Counted from the stretch's first letter, positions 37,795 to 48,900 are shown. The stretch: 64,000 nt of DNA from Methanococcus aeolicus Nankai-3 (GCF_000017185.1 NC_009635.1:374563-438562); one strand, 5' to 3'. The notes: generated by a model from the letters alone, not told the origin. Numbers and translations are program-made.

Positions 37795-38823
37795 TTATTT
37801 CAATTTCCCAATTCTTTCCAAATCCTTTTCAACCATCATCTTAACTAATTCTTCAAATTTAACTTTTGGTTCCCATCCGAGCTCCTTCTTAGCCTTTGAA
37901 TAATCACCAATTAATATATCAACTTCCGCAGGTCTGAAAAATTCAGGATTAACTTTTACCAAAACCTTTCCATTGTTAGCATCTTTACCAATTTCATTAA
38001 CTCCTTCCCCTTCCCATTCTATGTCGATTCCAACAACCTTAAAGGCATTTTCAACAAATTCCCTAACTGTATGGGTTTCATTTGTTGCTAAAACAAAGTC
38101 ATCTGGCTTATCGTGCTGTAATATTTTCCACATGCCATAAACATAATCTCCAGCATAACCCCAATCCCTTTTAGCACTTAAATTTCCTAATTCAACAAAA
38201 TCCTGTAATCCATGAGATATTTTAGCAACAGCCATTGTTATTTTTCTTGTTACGAATTCTGGGCCACGCATGGGGCTCTCGTGATTGAACAGGATACCAT
38301 TGCTCATAAATAAGTCATAGCTTTCCCTATAATTCTTAATAGTCCAAAATCCTGCCAACTTGGAAACCCCATAAGGGCTCCTTGGGTAAAATGGTGTAGT
38401 TTCCTTCTGCGGAATTTCCTGAACCTTTCCATACAATTCAGATGTTGCAGCAAAATAGAGTTTTGAAGATGGTGCATATTCCTTTACTGCATTAGTTACA
38501 TTTAAAGTTCCACCAATATTAACATCATAGGTAAATCTTGGATTTTCAAAAGAGAATCCAACAAAACTTTGAGCAGCTAAATGATAAACTTCATCAGGTT
38601 GCACCGCTTTAACAACATTATCCATGAATAAATTGTCTGTAATATCCCCCCAGTGAATATTTATTTGTTCCAATTCTTCCTTTGGTAGGTGTTCCAAGTT
38701 TCCCAAGGAATTTTGGCTATTTCTTCTAACAATTCCATGAACTTCATATCCTTTTTCCAAAAGTAATTTTGTTAAATAGTATCCATCCTGTCCGGTTATT
38801 CCCGTAATAATTGCCTTTTTCAT
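37795..38823 (-). CDS. gmd: GDP-mannose 4,6-dehydratase family protein
   Basis: A 342-residue short-chain dehydrogenase with ITGITGQDGYYLTKLLLEKG at the N-terminus, the AATSELYGKVQEIPQ active-site strand and YPRSPYGVSKLAG. NHESPMRGPEFVTRKI corresponds to the product-binding loop of Gmd. It probably forms GDP-4-keto-6-deoxymannose from the manC product. No reductase for the next step is evident nearby, and relatives that act on GDP-heptose exist, so the true substrate is open. The ATG is set by GGTGAT upstream; an upstream in-frame GTG lies inside that site. Confidence 0.82.
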   Translation of the reverse strand: MKKAIITGITGQDGYYLTKLLLEKGYEVHGIVRRNSQNSLGNLEHLPKEELEQINIHWGDITDNLFMDNVVKAVQPDEVYHLAAQSFVGFSFENPRFTYDVNIGGTLNVTNAVKEYAPSSKLYFAATSELYGKVQEIPQKETTPFYPRSPYGVSKLAGFWTIKNYRESYDLFMSNGILFNHESPMRGPEFVTRKITMAVAKISHGLQDFVELGNLSAKRDWGYAGDYVYGMWKILQHDKPDDFVLATNETHTVREFVENAFKVVGIDIEWEGEGVNEIGKDANNGKVLVKVNPEFFRPAEVDILIGDYSKAKKELGWEPKVKFEELVKMMVEKDLERIGKLK

Positions 38824-38844
38824 ACATATCACCCAATAATATTT

Positions 38845-39762
38845 TTAAATATACCTATTTTCCTTTAACCATTCAACATAATCTTTAACCCCATCTTCAA
38901 AATTCCATTTGGGTTCATAATCTAAATATTTTTTAGCATTGGTTAAATCCGCCTGAGTAAAATCTTGATAAAACTCTTCATAAGGGTTGTCAATATATTC
39001 AGGTTCGTAATCAAAGCCCAAAACATCATTTAAAACTTCGATAATATGATTAAAGGAAACGGCATTTCCACTACCTGCATTTACAATACAGCTCTCCTTA
39101 GCATCCAATGCCAATAAATTTATTTGAACAATATTTTTAACATAAACTTGGTCTCTCTTCTGCTCCCCCCATTTGAATATTCTTGGATTTTTTCCCTCAA
39201 CCATTTGTTTCGCCAACTGCCAAACCATTGAAGCCATTTTTCCCTTATACTGCTCCCTTGGTCCAAAAACATTAAAATATCTTAAACCAACTATATGGCT
39301 GTCAGGATACTTCTCCATATATTTTTTAGCCATGCAGTCGCATATCCATTTTGAAAAACCATATATATTATTTGGTCTTCCAGCATATTCCTCCTTTTGA
39401 GGAGATTCAGCATCACCATAAGTTGCCGCAGAGGATGCATAAATGAACTTTATATCATTTTCAACAGAAAAATCTAAAAGTCTTCTGAACCCCTCTGTAT
39501 TTATTTGCATCATTAATTTTTGGTTGCTGACTGTTGTATCTGTTATAGCGGCCTCATGAAAAATAGCATCAATATCTTTAAATCTATCTAAATCAACATC
39601 TAAAATACTATCAGAAACAACATCACCTTCATAACCCAGGAGATTTTTAAAATTCCCACTTGAAAAATCATCTAAAACAACTGTATCATAACCTTTGTCC
39701 TGCAATTCCAATGCAATATTGGAACCGATAAATCCTGCACCGCCTGTTATCATAACATTCAT
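38845..39762 (-). CDS. hldD: ADP-glycero-manno-heptose 6-epimerase-like protein (HldD)
   Basis: A 305-residue short-chain dehydrogenase. GGAGFIGSNIALELQDKG is the NAD(P)-binding loop. IFHEAAITDTT, YASSAATYGD, YGFSK, NVFGPREQYKGKMASMVWQL and YQDFTQADLTNAKKYL follow in the order seen in HldD/RfaD, and the last two are diagnostic to my knowledge. It would convert ADP-D-glycero- to ADP-L-glycero-manno-heptose. It lies with gmhA, hldE and gmhB homologues. Substrate could still differ in archaea. Confidence 0.8.
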   Translation of the reverse strand: MNVMITGGAGFIGSNIALELQDKGYDTVVLDDFSSGNFKNLLGYEGDVVSDSILDVDLDRFKDIDAIFHEAAITDTTVSNQKLMMQINTEGFRRLLDFSVENDIKFIYASSAATYGDAESPQKEEYAGRPNNIYGFSKWICDCMAKKYMEKYPDSHIVGLRYFNVFGPREQYKGKMASMVWQLAKQMVEGKNPRIFKWGEQKRDQVYVKNIVQINLLALDAKESCIVNAGSGNAVSFNHIIEVLNDVLGFDYEPEYIDNPYEEFYQDFTQADLTNAKKYLDYEPKWNFEDGVKDYVEWLKENRYI

Positions 39763-39934
39763 TTAATCACCCTATGCTAAAAAAATTAAACTAAATTACA
39801 ATGTGTTTTATATAATATTTAAAGTTTATCCCTTATATTATAGTTAATGAAAAAGGCAGCCATTTAAAGTTCATCATATCTATTTTTTTTCTATAAAGAC
39901 GAAATCAAAACCAGCACGAGATTTATTGATAATT
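39763..39934. other. Gap between gmhB and hldD
   Basis: A 172-base AT-rich gap on the minus-strand cluster, containing no palindrome, MITE end or clear hairpin. It probably holds a promoter for hldD-gmd. Confidence 0.3.
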
Positions 39935-40447
39935 TTATAATATATTAATACAATCAAACAATTGTTTGGAAGTATAATTTGAATTAGTCTTCCGTTCCCT
40001 GTCATTTCGTATTATTTTTACAGTTTTGCATCCCACACTATTCCCACAAATTATATCGCTTTCACTATCTCCTATCATCCAACTTTTATTAAAATCAATA
40101 TTCCACTTATCCTTTGCCTTTAAAAGCATTTCATTTTTAGGTTTTCTACAATTGCAAGTTCCATCTAAATGAGGACAATAGTATATATCATCAATTTCAG
40201 GCAATAATTTAGTCATATAATTATGCACAATTTTTAAATCATTTTCGCTCATTAAACCTTTTCCAATTCCTTGCTGATTTGTTATTACAATTAATAAATA
40301 ACCTTTATTTTTAAATTCTATTAAGGCTTCTTTTACTTTTGGTAGCAATTCAAACTCATCAGTGGATTTAACATAATCTCCTTCAAGTTTTTTATTTATG
40401 ACTCCATCCCTATCAAGAAATATGGCTTTATTTGCTGGATTATTCAT
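39935..40447 (-). CDS. gmhB: Heptose-1,7-bisphosphate phosphatase (HAD family)
   Basis: A 170-residue HAD phosphatase. FLDRDGVINKK carries the nucleophile and acid/base aspartates (DxD), ITNQQGIGKG is motif II, and CPHLDGTCNCRKPK contains the cysteine/histidine zinc loop typical of GmhB and histidinol phosphatases. MIGDSESDI supplies the last acidic motif. It would remove the C7 phosphate of heptose bisphosphate. It overlaps the kinase gene by eight bases; GGAGGAG lies before the ATG. Confidence 0.88.
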   Translation of the reverse strand: MNNPANKAIFLDRDGVINKKLEGDYVKSTDEFELLPKVKEALIEFKNKGYLLIVITNQQGIGKGLMSENDLKIVHNYMTKLLPEIDDIYYCPHLDGTCNCRKPKNEMLLKAKDKWNIDFNKSWMIGDSESDIICGNSVGCKTVKIIRNDRERKTNSNYTSKQLFDCINIL

Positions 40448-41348
40448 TAAATAACTCCTCCAAATTAACTGTTGCAGTTCCTATTTTTCCAACTACTATT
40501 GAGCTCGCCTTATTTGCCAATTTAACGGCATCTATTAAATCATGCCCTTTGTCAAGAGCATAGCCAATTGTTGCTATATATGTATCTCCTGCACCAGAAA
40601 CATCGTGGAGCTCCATGACCTCTGTTGGAATATGATATATTTTTTTATCTTTGGTAATTAGCGTTGAACCTTTTTCACTTCTTGTAATTACTACATTTGC
40701 ATTATAGTTATCTACAATTTCCATACCTGCTTTTTCAACATCTTTATCGTTGTTTTTTATTTCTCTTCCAACGATTCCTGAAGCCTCTTTTAAATTTGGT
40801 TTTATTAAAAACACATTTTTGCACAAGGCAATATTTTCTGGTTTTGGGTCCATTAATATTTTGCCTTTAAATTGTTTTTTTAGGAGCTCCATCAATTCTT
40901 CTGTAACTAATCCCTTTGCATAGTCTGAAATTATTAATATATCCGGATTTAATTCTAAAATTTTATCGACAAATAATTTTATATATTTGTTCCCAATATT
41001 ATGTTTTTCTTCATAATCTACCCTTATAAGTTGCTGATTATATCCCAATGCTACAAACCTATGTTTTACAATGGTGGGTCTTCCATCAGATACAAAAAAT
41101 GAATTTATATTCATTTTATTACATAATTCCATAATTTGTTTTCCAAAATAATCATTTTTATTATATATGCCCATCAACACAACGGATTCTTTTAACGATA
41201 CTATATTGTTTGCAACATTTCCTGCTCCCCCAATGGCGTATTTTTCTTCAACCACCTGTAATACTGGCACAGGAGCTTCTGGATTTATTCTTTCAACTTT
41301 TCCATAGGTATATTTATCAAGCATTATATCCCCCAAAACACAAATCAT
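40440..41348 (-). CDS. D-glycero-beta-D-manno-heptose 7-phosphate kinase (HldE N-domain type)
   Basis: A 302-residue PfkB-family kinase corresponding to the first half of bacterial HldE (RfaE domain I). It has GDIMLDKYTYGKVERINPEAP at the N-terminus (key GDIMLD and PEAPVPV), the GGAGNVANN substrate loop near 40 and DVSGAGDTYIATIGYA (catalytic GAGD) near 252. In many bacteria this is fused to the nucleotidyltransferase; here the two are separate genes 53 bases apart. GGAGG precedes the ATG. Two GGAGCTCC copies lie inside. Confidence 0.88.
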   Translation of the reverse strand: MICVLGDIMLDKYTYGKVERINPEAPVPVLQVVEEKYAIGGAGNVANNIVSLKESVVLMGIYNKNDYFGKQIMELCNKMNINSFFVSDGRPTIVKHRFVALGYNQQLIRVDYEEKHNIGNKYIKLFVDKILELNPDILIISDYAKGLVTEELMELLKKQFKGKILMDPKPENIALCKNVFLIKPNLKEASGIVGREIKNNDKDVEKAGMEIVDNYNANVVITRSEKGSTLITKDKKIYHIPTEVMELHDVSGAGDTYIATIGYALDKGHDLIDAVKLANKASSIVVGKIGTATVNLEELFNE

Positions 41349-41401
41349 TTTTTACCTCCTTTTATAGTTTTTAAAAGTTGTTTCTTAATCAATTAAAATT
41401 A

Positions 41402-41878
41402 TTAAGATTTATATTTTTCCAAAACCCATTCAATTACGGTAGTTGTGGAAAATCCTTCAATAAATGGGATTATCTTTATTTTTCCGCCGTATTTTTTAAT
41501 TATTTTTGATTCGGGTAAATCTTCCACAGAATAATCTCCACCCTTTACATGCACAGCTGGTTTTATAATTTCAATTAGGTCCATTGGAGTATCCTCTTCA
41601 AATGGAACTATAAAATCAACCGATTTTAAACTGTCCAAAACATACATTCTTGACTCCAATGGTATAATTGGTCTTTTATCTCCTTTTATATTTTTTATTG
41701 ATTTATCTGAATTAATTCCAACTATTAATATATCTCCAAATTTTTTAGCATGATTTAAATATTCCACATGTCCTTTATGTAGTATATCAAAACATCCATT
41801 TGTAAAAACTATTTTTAAATTTTGATTTTTTAATTCATTTACCATATTATTAAGTAAATTTTTATTTTGTATTATCAT
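41402..41878 (-). CDS. Heptose-1-phosphate adenylyltransferase (HldE C-domain type)
   Basis: A 158-residue nucleotidyltransferase matching the second half of HldE (RfaE domain II). [22 protein letters not shown] holds the nucleotide-binding HxGH motif (here HKGH), and [18 protein letters not shown] and VEWVLEKY complete the pattern (each cited by key residues). It would attach AMP to heptose 1-phosphate. Its start overlaps the gmhA stop by four bases, indicating coupled translation. Confidence 0.88.
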   Translation of the reverse strand: MIIQNKNLLNNMVNELKNQNLKIVFTNGCFDILHKGHVEYLNHAKKFGDILIVGINSDKSIKNIKGDKRPIIPLESRMYVLDSLKSVDFIVPFEEDTPMDLIEIIKPAVHVKGGDYSVEDLPESKIIKKYGGKIKIIPFIEGFSTTTVIEWVLEKYKS

Positions 41879-42435
41879 AATTTTACCAATTCTTTTTCTA
41901 CTTCTTCACATATAACATGATATATTGTTAAATGACATTCCTGTATTCTTGGGGTATTATTTGAATTAACTATTAGTGATAAATCAGCACAATCTTTTAA
42001 TTTCCCTCCGTCTTTTCCAAGTAAAGCTATTGTATATAGCCCCATTTCTTTTGCTTTTTCTATGGCCTTAATAACATTTTCAGAGTTTCCACTTGTGGAT
42101 ATGCCGACTAAAATGTCACCATCATTTCCCAAACTTTCAACCTGCCTTTCAAATATTTTTTCAAATCCATAATCATTACCTATTGCTGTTAATATGGATG
42201 TATCTGTTGTTAAGGCAATTGCTGGAAATCCCCTTCGTTCTAATTTAAATCTCCCTACAATTTCTGCTGCAAAGTGTTGAGCATCTGCGGCACTTCCACC
42301 ATTTCCACATATTAATATCTTATTTCCGTTTTTTAAACTATTTTTAATTATTTCAATAGATTTTTTTAAATTTTCTTCGTTATTTTGTATAAAATTTATT
42401 TTAACTTCTGCACTTTCTTTAAATTGGTTATTCAT
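41875..42435 (-). CDS. gmhA: Sedoheptulose-7-phosphate isomerase
   Basis: First enzyme of heptose synthesis: converts sedoheptulose 7-phosphate to glycero-manno-heptose 7-phosphate. A ~186-residue SIS-domain protein with [20 protein letters not shown] near residue 45, [17 protein letters not shown] and [15 protein letters not shown], all typical of GmhA. The ATG at 42435 is preceded by GGTGGATATT; the frame extends upstream but without a ribosome-binding site. TATA-like TATAAAAATATATTATC lies about 80-95 bases upstream on this strand. Confidence 0.92.
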   Translation of the reverse strand: MNNQFKESAEVKINFIQNNEENLKKSIEIIKNSLKNGNKILICGNGGSAADAQHFAAEIVGRFKLERRGFPAIALTTDTSILTAIGNDYGFEKIFERQVESLGNDGDILVGISTSGNSENVIKAIEKAKEMGLYTIALLGKDGGKLKDCADLSLIVNSNNTPRIQECHLTIYHVICEEVEKELVKL

Positions 42436-42597
42436 AATATCCACCACATTATAGATTTTAAACATATGAATATATTGACAGTATTTAACCATATGAACGA
42501 AATTTTTTAAAAAGATAATATATTTTTATAATGGTTTTAAAATATTCTAAATTAATTTTGGAGCTCCCCTACACACATTTTCCAAACACGCCTCCCC

Positions 42598-44016
42598 TTA
42601 TTTTCTACCAAAATCATCGTCAAATCTAATAATATCGTCCTCTTCTAAATATTCTCCCACCTGTATTTCTATAACTTCCAAAGGTATTTTACCATGATTT
42701 TCTAACCTATGTTTTAATCCACTTTTTACAAAAATACTTTCCCCACTTCTAACAAGCATTTCATTTCCTTCAATAGTTACGCTTGCTGTTCCTTTTACTA
42801 CTACCCAGTGCTCGCTTCTATGGTGGTGAAGCTGATAACTTAGTTTTTTACCCTGATGAACCGTGATTCTTTTAATTTTATAAAATAGTCCTTCCTCCAA
42901 TATTGTATATGTTCCCCATGGACGATATACAGTTGTGTGGAATTGAATTCTATCATCTTTTTTATTTTTTAGGTATTTAACTATATCTTTTACTTTTTGA
43001 GATTCCCCCTTATTACATACCAATAAAACATCCTTAGTATCCACCACTATCGTATCTTCAATACCAATTAATGATACAAGTTTTCCGTCTGAGGTATTAA
43101 TTAAATTATTTTTAGAATCTATGGATATATTATCTCCATATATTACATTCCCTTGGTCATCCTTCTCAAAATATTCATAAAAAGAGTCAAAACTTCCCAT
43201 ATCATTCCAAATAATATTTAATGGAATTACTGCAACTTTATCGGATTTCTCCATAATTCCATAATCCACCGAGATATCTGGAACATTTTCATAAATTTCC
43301 TCAACACTATTGAATTTAAAAGCCTCATACACATCTGGACAGTGTTTTTTAACTTCATTTTTAAAAATATTTGCATCAAAAAGAAACATTCCACTATTCC
43401 ATAAATAATTATTTTCAATATATTGTTTGGCAGTTTTTAAATCTGGTTTTTCTTTAAATTCCCCTACAATATATCCTCCATTCAATTTTTCAGCGGGTTT
43501 TATATATCCATATCCTGTATTTGGTTCGGTTGGTTTAATTCCGAATGTAATCATATATTCTTTTGCCAATTCTTGCCCAGACAATACCGCAGATATAAAT
43601 TCTTCTTCATTTTCAATCAAATGGTCAGATGAAAATACTCCAACTATGGTATTACTATTATTTTCTTTGTTATTTTTGCTATTTTCCAAACCATAATAAA
43701 TCGCAGGAAGTGTATTTCTACCAATTGGTTCAATTAATATATTGTCCTCATTAAAACCACCATTATTTCCATTGTTATTGATTTCATAACCCAATTCCTC
43801 AATTTGCCCCAATACTAAAAATTTATGTTTTTCATTTGTGATTATATATATTTCATCAATATTTGATAATTTTAAACATCTTTCAAAAGTCATTTGAAAT
43901 AATGATTTATCAAATTTTTTTAATTTTATAAATTGTTTTGGATAGTGCTCCCTACTTAATGGAAATAATCTACTACCCACTCCCCCGGCTAAGATTAATG
44001 ATTTTATTTTTTGCAT
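42598..44016 (-). CDS. manC: Mannose-1-phosphate guanylyltransferase / mannose-6-phosphate isomerase
   Basis: A 472-residue bifunctional enzyme. The N-terminal domain starts LILAGGVGSRLFPLSREHYPKQF, the guanylyltransferase signature. The C-terminal cupin has YRPWGTYTILEEG and KRITVHQGKKLSYQLHHHRSEHW (key QLHHHRSEHW), the type II isomerase site. Both domains look intact. It supplies GDP-mannose to gmd and to mannosyltransferases. ATG after GGTGAAAAA. A run of Asn codons near residues 82-91 is an unusual loop. Confidence 0.93.
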   Translation of the reverse strand: MQKIKSLILAGGVGSRLFPLSREHYPKQFIKLKKFDKSLFQMTFERCLKLSNIDEIYIITNEKHKFLVLGQIEELGYEINNNGNNGGFNEDNILIEPIGRNTLPAIYYGLENSKNNKENNSNTIVGVFSSDHLIENEEEFISAVLSGQELAKEYMITFGIKPTEPNTGYGYIKPAEKLNGGYIVGEFKEKPDLKTAKQYIENNYLWNSGMFLFDANIFKNEVKKHCPDVYEAFKFNSVEEIYENVPDISVDYGIMEKSDKVAVIPLNIIWNDMGSFDSFYEYFEKDDQGNVIYGDNISIDSKNNLINTSDGKLVSLIGIEDTIVVDTKDVLLVCNKGESQKVKDIVKYLKNKKDDRIQFHTTVYRPWGTYTILEEGLFYKIKRITVHQGKKLSYQLHHHRSEHWVVVKGTASVTIEGNEMLVRSGESIFVKSGLKHRLENHGKIPLEVIEIQVGEYLEEDDIIRFDDDFGRK

Positions 44017-44098
44017 TTTTTCACCACGATTATACCGTCTATCCGCATATCGAATTTATATTCTAAAAATAGTTTAATATATATAGTGTTGTGTTTGT

Positions 44099-44158
44099 TA
44101 ATAGTCAATCTTCGGACTATCGGGTCTAACAAGGGACAGTTATTGAAGATTAACTATA
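44099..44158. repeat. MITE-like element, copy D (minimal)
   Basis: About 60 bases consisting almost only of the two ends: TAATAGTCAATCTTCGGAC on the left and TTGAAGATTAACTATA on the right, which are inverted repeats of each other. Read on the minus strand it begins TATAGTTAATCTTCAATAAC and continues with ACTGTCCCTT as in copies B and C. It lies in the 307-base gap downstream of the secreted-protein gene and upstream of manC. Confidence 0.65.
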
Positions 44159-44205
44159 CTCCATATAATTATTATGGAATTTGAAAATATAAAAGCTTTT
44201 GCATA

Positions 44206-44222
44206 CAAAAGCTATGCTTTTG
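44206..44222. repeat. Hairpin in the manC upstream gap
   Basis: CAAAAGC and GCTTTTG arms with a TAT loop form a perfect 7-base-pair stem. Flanking AAAAGCTTTTG increases self-complementarity. Apart from copy D, this hairpin and a GGAGCTCC at 44307, the 44017-44323 gap shows nothing that looks coding. Confidence 0.5.
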
Positions 44223-44323
44223 TTCAAAATCACAAATCATTTTACAGTCATAAAACGAAATATAAAAAAATAAAAATAAAAATATATTTTAATTTTGTTC
44301 TGTATGGGAGCTCCCTACGAAAT

Positions 44324-45790
44324 TTAAAATTTTCCAATAAAATGTTTAATAACATTTATAATTATTTTAACAATTGATATTATTTGCTCAATTGGTGATT
44401 TATTATTTTTAACTGCTGTCTCTTCTTTAAGGGCATAATATCCAGATTTTGTTATTTTTGATGTTATGGTATTGTTATTGTATGTATAAGGTATAGTGGT
44501 CCATACTTTGGATTTCTCATCATAATATATCATTCGTAATATTTTATCTTTGGTGGTATCTATCTTTATTTTTAGGATTAGAGGTTTGCTAAACTCGGCA
44601 TCTTTTGGAGATATTAAATATGCCATCGTAGTATTTGGGAGCTCCACCTTATTAATAGATATGTCACCATCTGTGCTAATTTCAGTTTCATCATTTATTA
44701 TTAACGATGCATTGCCTATTTTTTTTATTACTGTGCCATATATTATATTTGGAGTTGTTGATGGTTTTTTAATACTATTGTTTTCTGATATGGGAGAATT
44801 GTTTTCCGGTGTTGAATTGTTTTCTGATATGGGAGACTTGTTTTCTGATATGGGAGACTTGTTTTCTGATATGGGAGCTCCCTGTTTTGGAATAATATAA
44901 TCCAAGTATATGGTTTTAGTATTTTCATTGTTATATGAGTCTTTTGCAGTTATTTTAAATATATTTTTATTTTCAATTAAATTAATTGTTCCGGTGTATC
45001 TGTTGCCATTTTTTGAATAGGTCAATTTATTATTGTTTATATAAATATCAACGGTATAGTTGGAATTATCGTCTATCAATATTTCATAATTTAAATTAGA
45101 TATATTATATGTCCCCTGATTAGGGGATAGAATTGTTATTTTCGGAGGTTCATTATCTGTGTCATTTATATTATTGACCACAGGCATTACTGGTGGAGCT
45201 GGCGTATCCCCTTTGATTATTATTTCTTTATTTACTCCCCCAATACTCAAATATACTGTGGTTCCTTCTGGAATGTTATTTGTTTTGTAGGAATATTTGA
45301 AATTCCCATTTTCATCTGCTTTTATGGTTGTAGATGCGATAATTTTTAGTTTTACAGGTTTTGATTGATTTTTAATCTTTCCTCCAATTTTCATATCGTA
45401 GGTTCCAGCAGGAACATTTGATTTAGAAACTGTTGCTACGCCATTGCTGTTTGCAGTCGCATCTATTGTAATCCACGCCCCCATATTTACACTTACAGAT
45501 ATATCTCTTACATTTTCTCCAATAACCTTAAATGTATTTGGTGGGGTAGGAATATCTACACCATACATAAGATATCCATAATATGGATATGATACTATTG
45601 GATTAACTTCAAACCATGCTTGACAATTTATATCTTCATTTGGATTTGCCATTCCTGTTATTGTTATGGTGTCTCCTACTTTTGGGTTTGAAGGAGTTAT
45701 TTGAACATCTGAAACTGCTGCATAAATTGGAGAAATTAAAAATCCAAAAATAATAAGCATAAAAAATAATGTTTTTTTAATATAAACCAC
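44324..45790 (-). CDS. Secreted protein with Ig-like and repeat regions
   Basis: About 485 residues. A textbook signal peptide (KKTLFFMLIIFGFLISPIYA) is followed by a beta-rich region (VQITPSNPKVGDTITITG), a Pro-rich linker, a second Ig-like domain, a tandem PISENKS repeat and a hydrophobic C-terminal segment (about 20 residues) that may anchor it. The formal start is a GTG at 45790, but that GTG is inside the ribosome-binding sequence GGGTGG; an ATT at 45781 has better spacing and gives MKKTLFF. Function unknown; probably an envelope protein near the cell surface. Confidence 0.75.
   Translation of the reverse strand: MVYIKKTLFFMLIIFGFLISPIYAAVSDVQITPSNPKVGDTITITGMANPNEDINCQAWFEVNPIVSYPYYGYLMYGVDIPTPPNTFKVIGENVRDISVSVNMGAWITIDATANSNGVATVSKSNVPAGTYDMKIGGKIKNQSKPVKLKIIASTTIKADENGNFKYSYKTNNIPEGTTVYLSIGGVNKEIIIKGDTPAPPVMPVVNNINDTDNEPPKITILSPNQGTYNISNLNYEILIDDNSNYTVDIYINNNKLTYSKNGNRYTGTINLIENKNIFKITAKDSYNNENTKTIYLDYIIPKQGAPISENKSPISENKSPISENNSTPENNSPISENNSIKKPSTTPNIIYGTVIKKIGNASLIINDETEISTDGDISINKVELPNTTMAYLISPKDAEFSKPLILKIKIDTTKDKILRMIYYDEKSKVWTTIPYTYNNNTITSKITKSGYYALKEETAVKNNKSPIEQIISIVKIIINVIKHFIGKF
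44783..44876 (-). repeat. 21-base coding tandem repeat
   Basis: Four to five imperfect copies of a 21-base unit encode PISENKS or close variants in the secreted protein. Two adjacent copies are identical. The array ends at a GGAGCTCC palindrome (44874). Confidence 0.75.
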
Positions 45791-45908
45791 CCATTATTAA
45801 CTGTGAATTTATTTTTAATAATATATTATAAAAAATTTAACATATTTATAATTTTACAAAATTTTTAGAAAATATCTATAAAACAAAAAAAAGAAAAATA
45901 AATATATT

Positions 45909-48900
45909 TTATTGCTGTTCTACTGCAACAATCTTTTTATCTACTGTATCGTAGGCTATTCCTATTACATTACTATTAGGTATATTTTGAAGCTTTAATA
46001 TGGCTGTGCTGTTAGTTGTTGGACTACTATACTTCACTGATGCAGTGCCATTAAATATTGCTTCTGATATGTTTTTCATTTTTTCAGAACTTAATGTTAT
46101 GAAATCATTGTTTTCCACAATTATTTCGCTTCCACTATTTCCTCCCAATGATACATTAAATAAGTTGTTGTTTGGATTTGTTCCAACCACATTTAATGTT
46201 ATTCCTGTATTTTTATCTATCATTGCCAATCCATATCTTATATTATTTGAAGGGGTATCATTTATTAAAATATTGTATGTTGAATCATTAGTTATAGGAT
46301 TTGTTCCAACGAATGTTAATGTCATATTGTATTTCATTACTTCAAATCCACCTACTGCAAGGATTTTAACCTCATTATTGGTAGGCATAACCATATTTCC
46401 TTCTGTGATTACTACAACATGGTCTGCATTGCTGTCATCAGCAGAGATGGTAAATGTTGCTTTACCACTTGATACTGTTTCTGTGCTTATATGACTCATG
46501 TGTAATGTATCTATTAATCCTGTTGCATCGCCACCCAATAGTTCATTCATATCGTTTCTAAAGGTCTTTCTTGTGGTAATTATATTTAATGAAACATTCT
46601 TTCCATTCATATCTGCATTATTGTATGTTATTGTAATGGTATCTCCGTTGTATGCAACTTTATTGTAGTTGTTCATAGCTTCAATAATTGATTTCACACT
46701 TACATTATCTTTGAAGTATATTTCTACGGCATTTGTTTTTTTATCTACAACATTTACGGTTGCTGTTATTGTAGGTATGGTTATATTTTTAGTAGTATCG
46801 ATTGTTATCGTATTACTATTTTGCCCTACAAATTCAATAAATTTACTGTTGCTATTTGCCACAACCTTTATTGCTGGTTTCTCTGCAACTGGCTGAGCTA
46901 CTGAAACTGTTATTACGGATGAAACATCATATACTCCATCTGATATGGTTAATGTAGTATTATAGGTTCCATCTGCTGGATAGGTTATGTTAATTGTTTT
47001 TCCACCATCAAGGTATGAAACACTCTGATTTCCCGGTGCTAACCATGTGAATGTTAAAGGAGCTCCTTCTGGGTCAGATGATTTTGATGCATTTATTAGT
47101 ATATTTAATCCATCTTCAATATATGTATAAGATATTGTTGGTGGCTCATTTATTGCCTTTACAGTTACCGTAATACTTATCACGGGGTCTTCCTTCATAA
47201 ATAGTATCAAAATACCATTAGTTGCATCATATTTATAGTATTTTGTTTGATTTCCCGTTCCGTCGTATTCTGGAATGGCCATATTATTTTTAGATATTCC
47301 ACTTACTGAGTTATTACCGATAGGTATGGCAACTACAACGAATGTATCGTTAGTATTGTTAAATTTAATTTCTGTGTTTATTGTTGATTTATTTGTAGTT
47401 TCATCAAATGTGATGTTTTTAATATCGACTGATACATTGTCTACGGCTTTACTTGCAACAACCACTGGTTTTATAAGTGCTTCTGTCAAGGTTGAAGTAT
47501 TTTGAATTTCTTCTGCCCTATTAAATGCATCTTTAATATTTTCCAAATGAATTGTTGTGTTTACTATTGTAGTCGTATTTGTCGTATTTGTTGTTGGTAT
47601 TGTAATATCTAATGATTTAGCTCCTACTGTTGTGTTTATAACAAATGCATTGTTTGTAGCATTGTCATCTATTGTAATGCTTGTATTTTCTGCTACTGTT
47701 GTATTTACAACCTGTAATGAAACGGAACTATTTCCTGTTGTGGTTATAGTTTCTTGTTTTGGAACTGTAATATCCAATACAAATGTCTTATTTATTTTTG
47801 GATAACCATTTAAAGCAAATACAACTTTTGCTTGGTATGATTTTCCATCAGGTAGTGCCGATATATTTGTTATATTATAGTTTATCGTTTTTGCGGTATT
47901 TGCCGGGATTGTTAAATTTCCACTCATTGAAACTGCAAGGTTTGCACTTGTTCCCGTGGTAGTATTTGTAATAGATATGCTTGTATTTTGATGATTTGTA
48001 ATTGTTATTGGTATAACCTCATTTACGGCTCCATTGATTCTTTTTGAAATAGATGCTGGGTCTATATTGAAGTATTTCAAATTTACCTCTTTAGTGGATG
48101 GCGTAGATTTCTGGTTGTTATTGTCGTATGCCGTTATCGTGGCAGTATATACTGTTTGCATTAAGTAATTTTTGGATATTGTTGTAGCATATGATTTTCC
48201 AGATATGTTTATTTCCCTTTCCGTTCCATCTCCATATTTTAATACAATCTTTTTTAATCCATTATCATCACTTACATTTATTGTATATGATACATCCAAT
48301 CCATTGGTTGAAACATCAAATTTATTTATTGTCGGTTTATTGTCCTCTTCTGCTGCGGATGGTGCTCCCCCGCCCCCACTTGATGGAGTAGTTTTTATTG
48401 TAGTGGCAGACAGTCCAAATTTATTTGCGACATTTGATATAACATTTGAGATAGATGGACTATCACTTGAAATTGAAACCTCTGATGCAAATGTAAGTTT
48501 TGAAATTATTTTATCTACTATATCTTCTTTTGGTACTGAAATTGGAGCTATTGCACCTACGAAACCATTACCAAAACTTACTACTGCATCCAATATTGGA
48601 TTGTTGGTTTTTTCTGCATAAACTACTGCAACAGCTTTGTTTTCAGCGTTTGGGTTTATTTTTGAAACATATGACAGAGCATTTTTTATCACTGTTTCAT
48701 CATTACCTGATGCAATCATAATATTTGAAGCTCTATTTTGGGCTACTTTTTGAACTGCACTTGGAATGTTCCCCAATAATACTACGGTTTCTGGTTTTAT
48801 GGATTTCTCCATCGTTTCTATTATTTGATTATCCTTATTTAATCCAGTGTATAATATGGGAGCTCCATAGCTTACAGCCACAGGAATTATTTTTTCATTA

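Noticed and set aside
46000-48621. Several long plus-strand open frames inside the S-layer-like gene
   Set aside because: They are antisense shadows of a Thr/Ile/Val-rich protein; no starts with binding sites.
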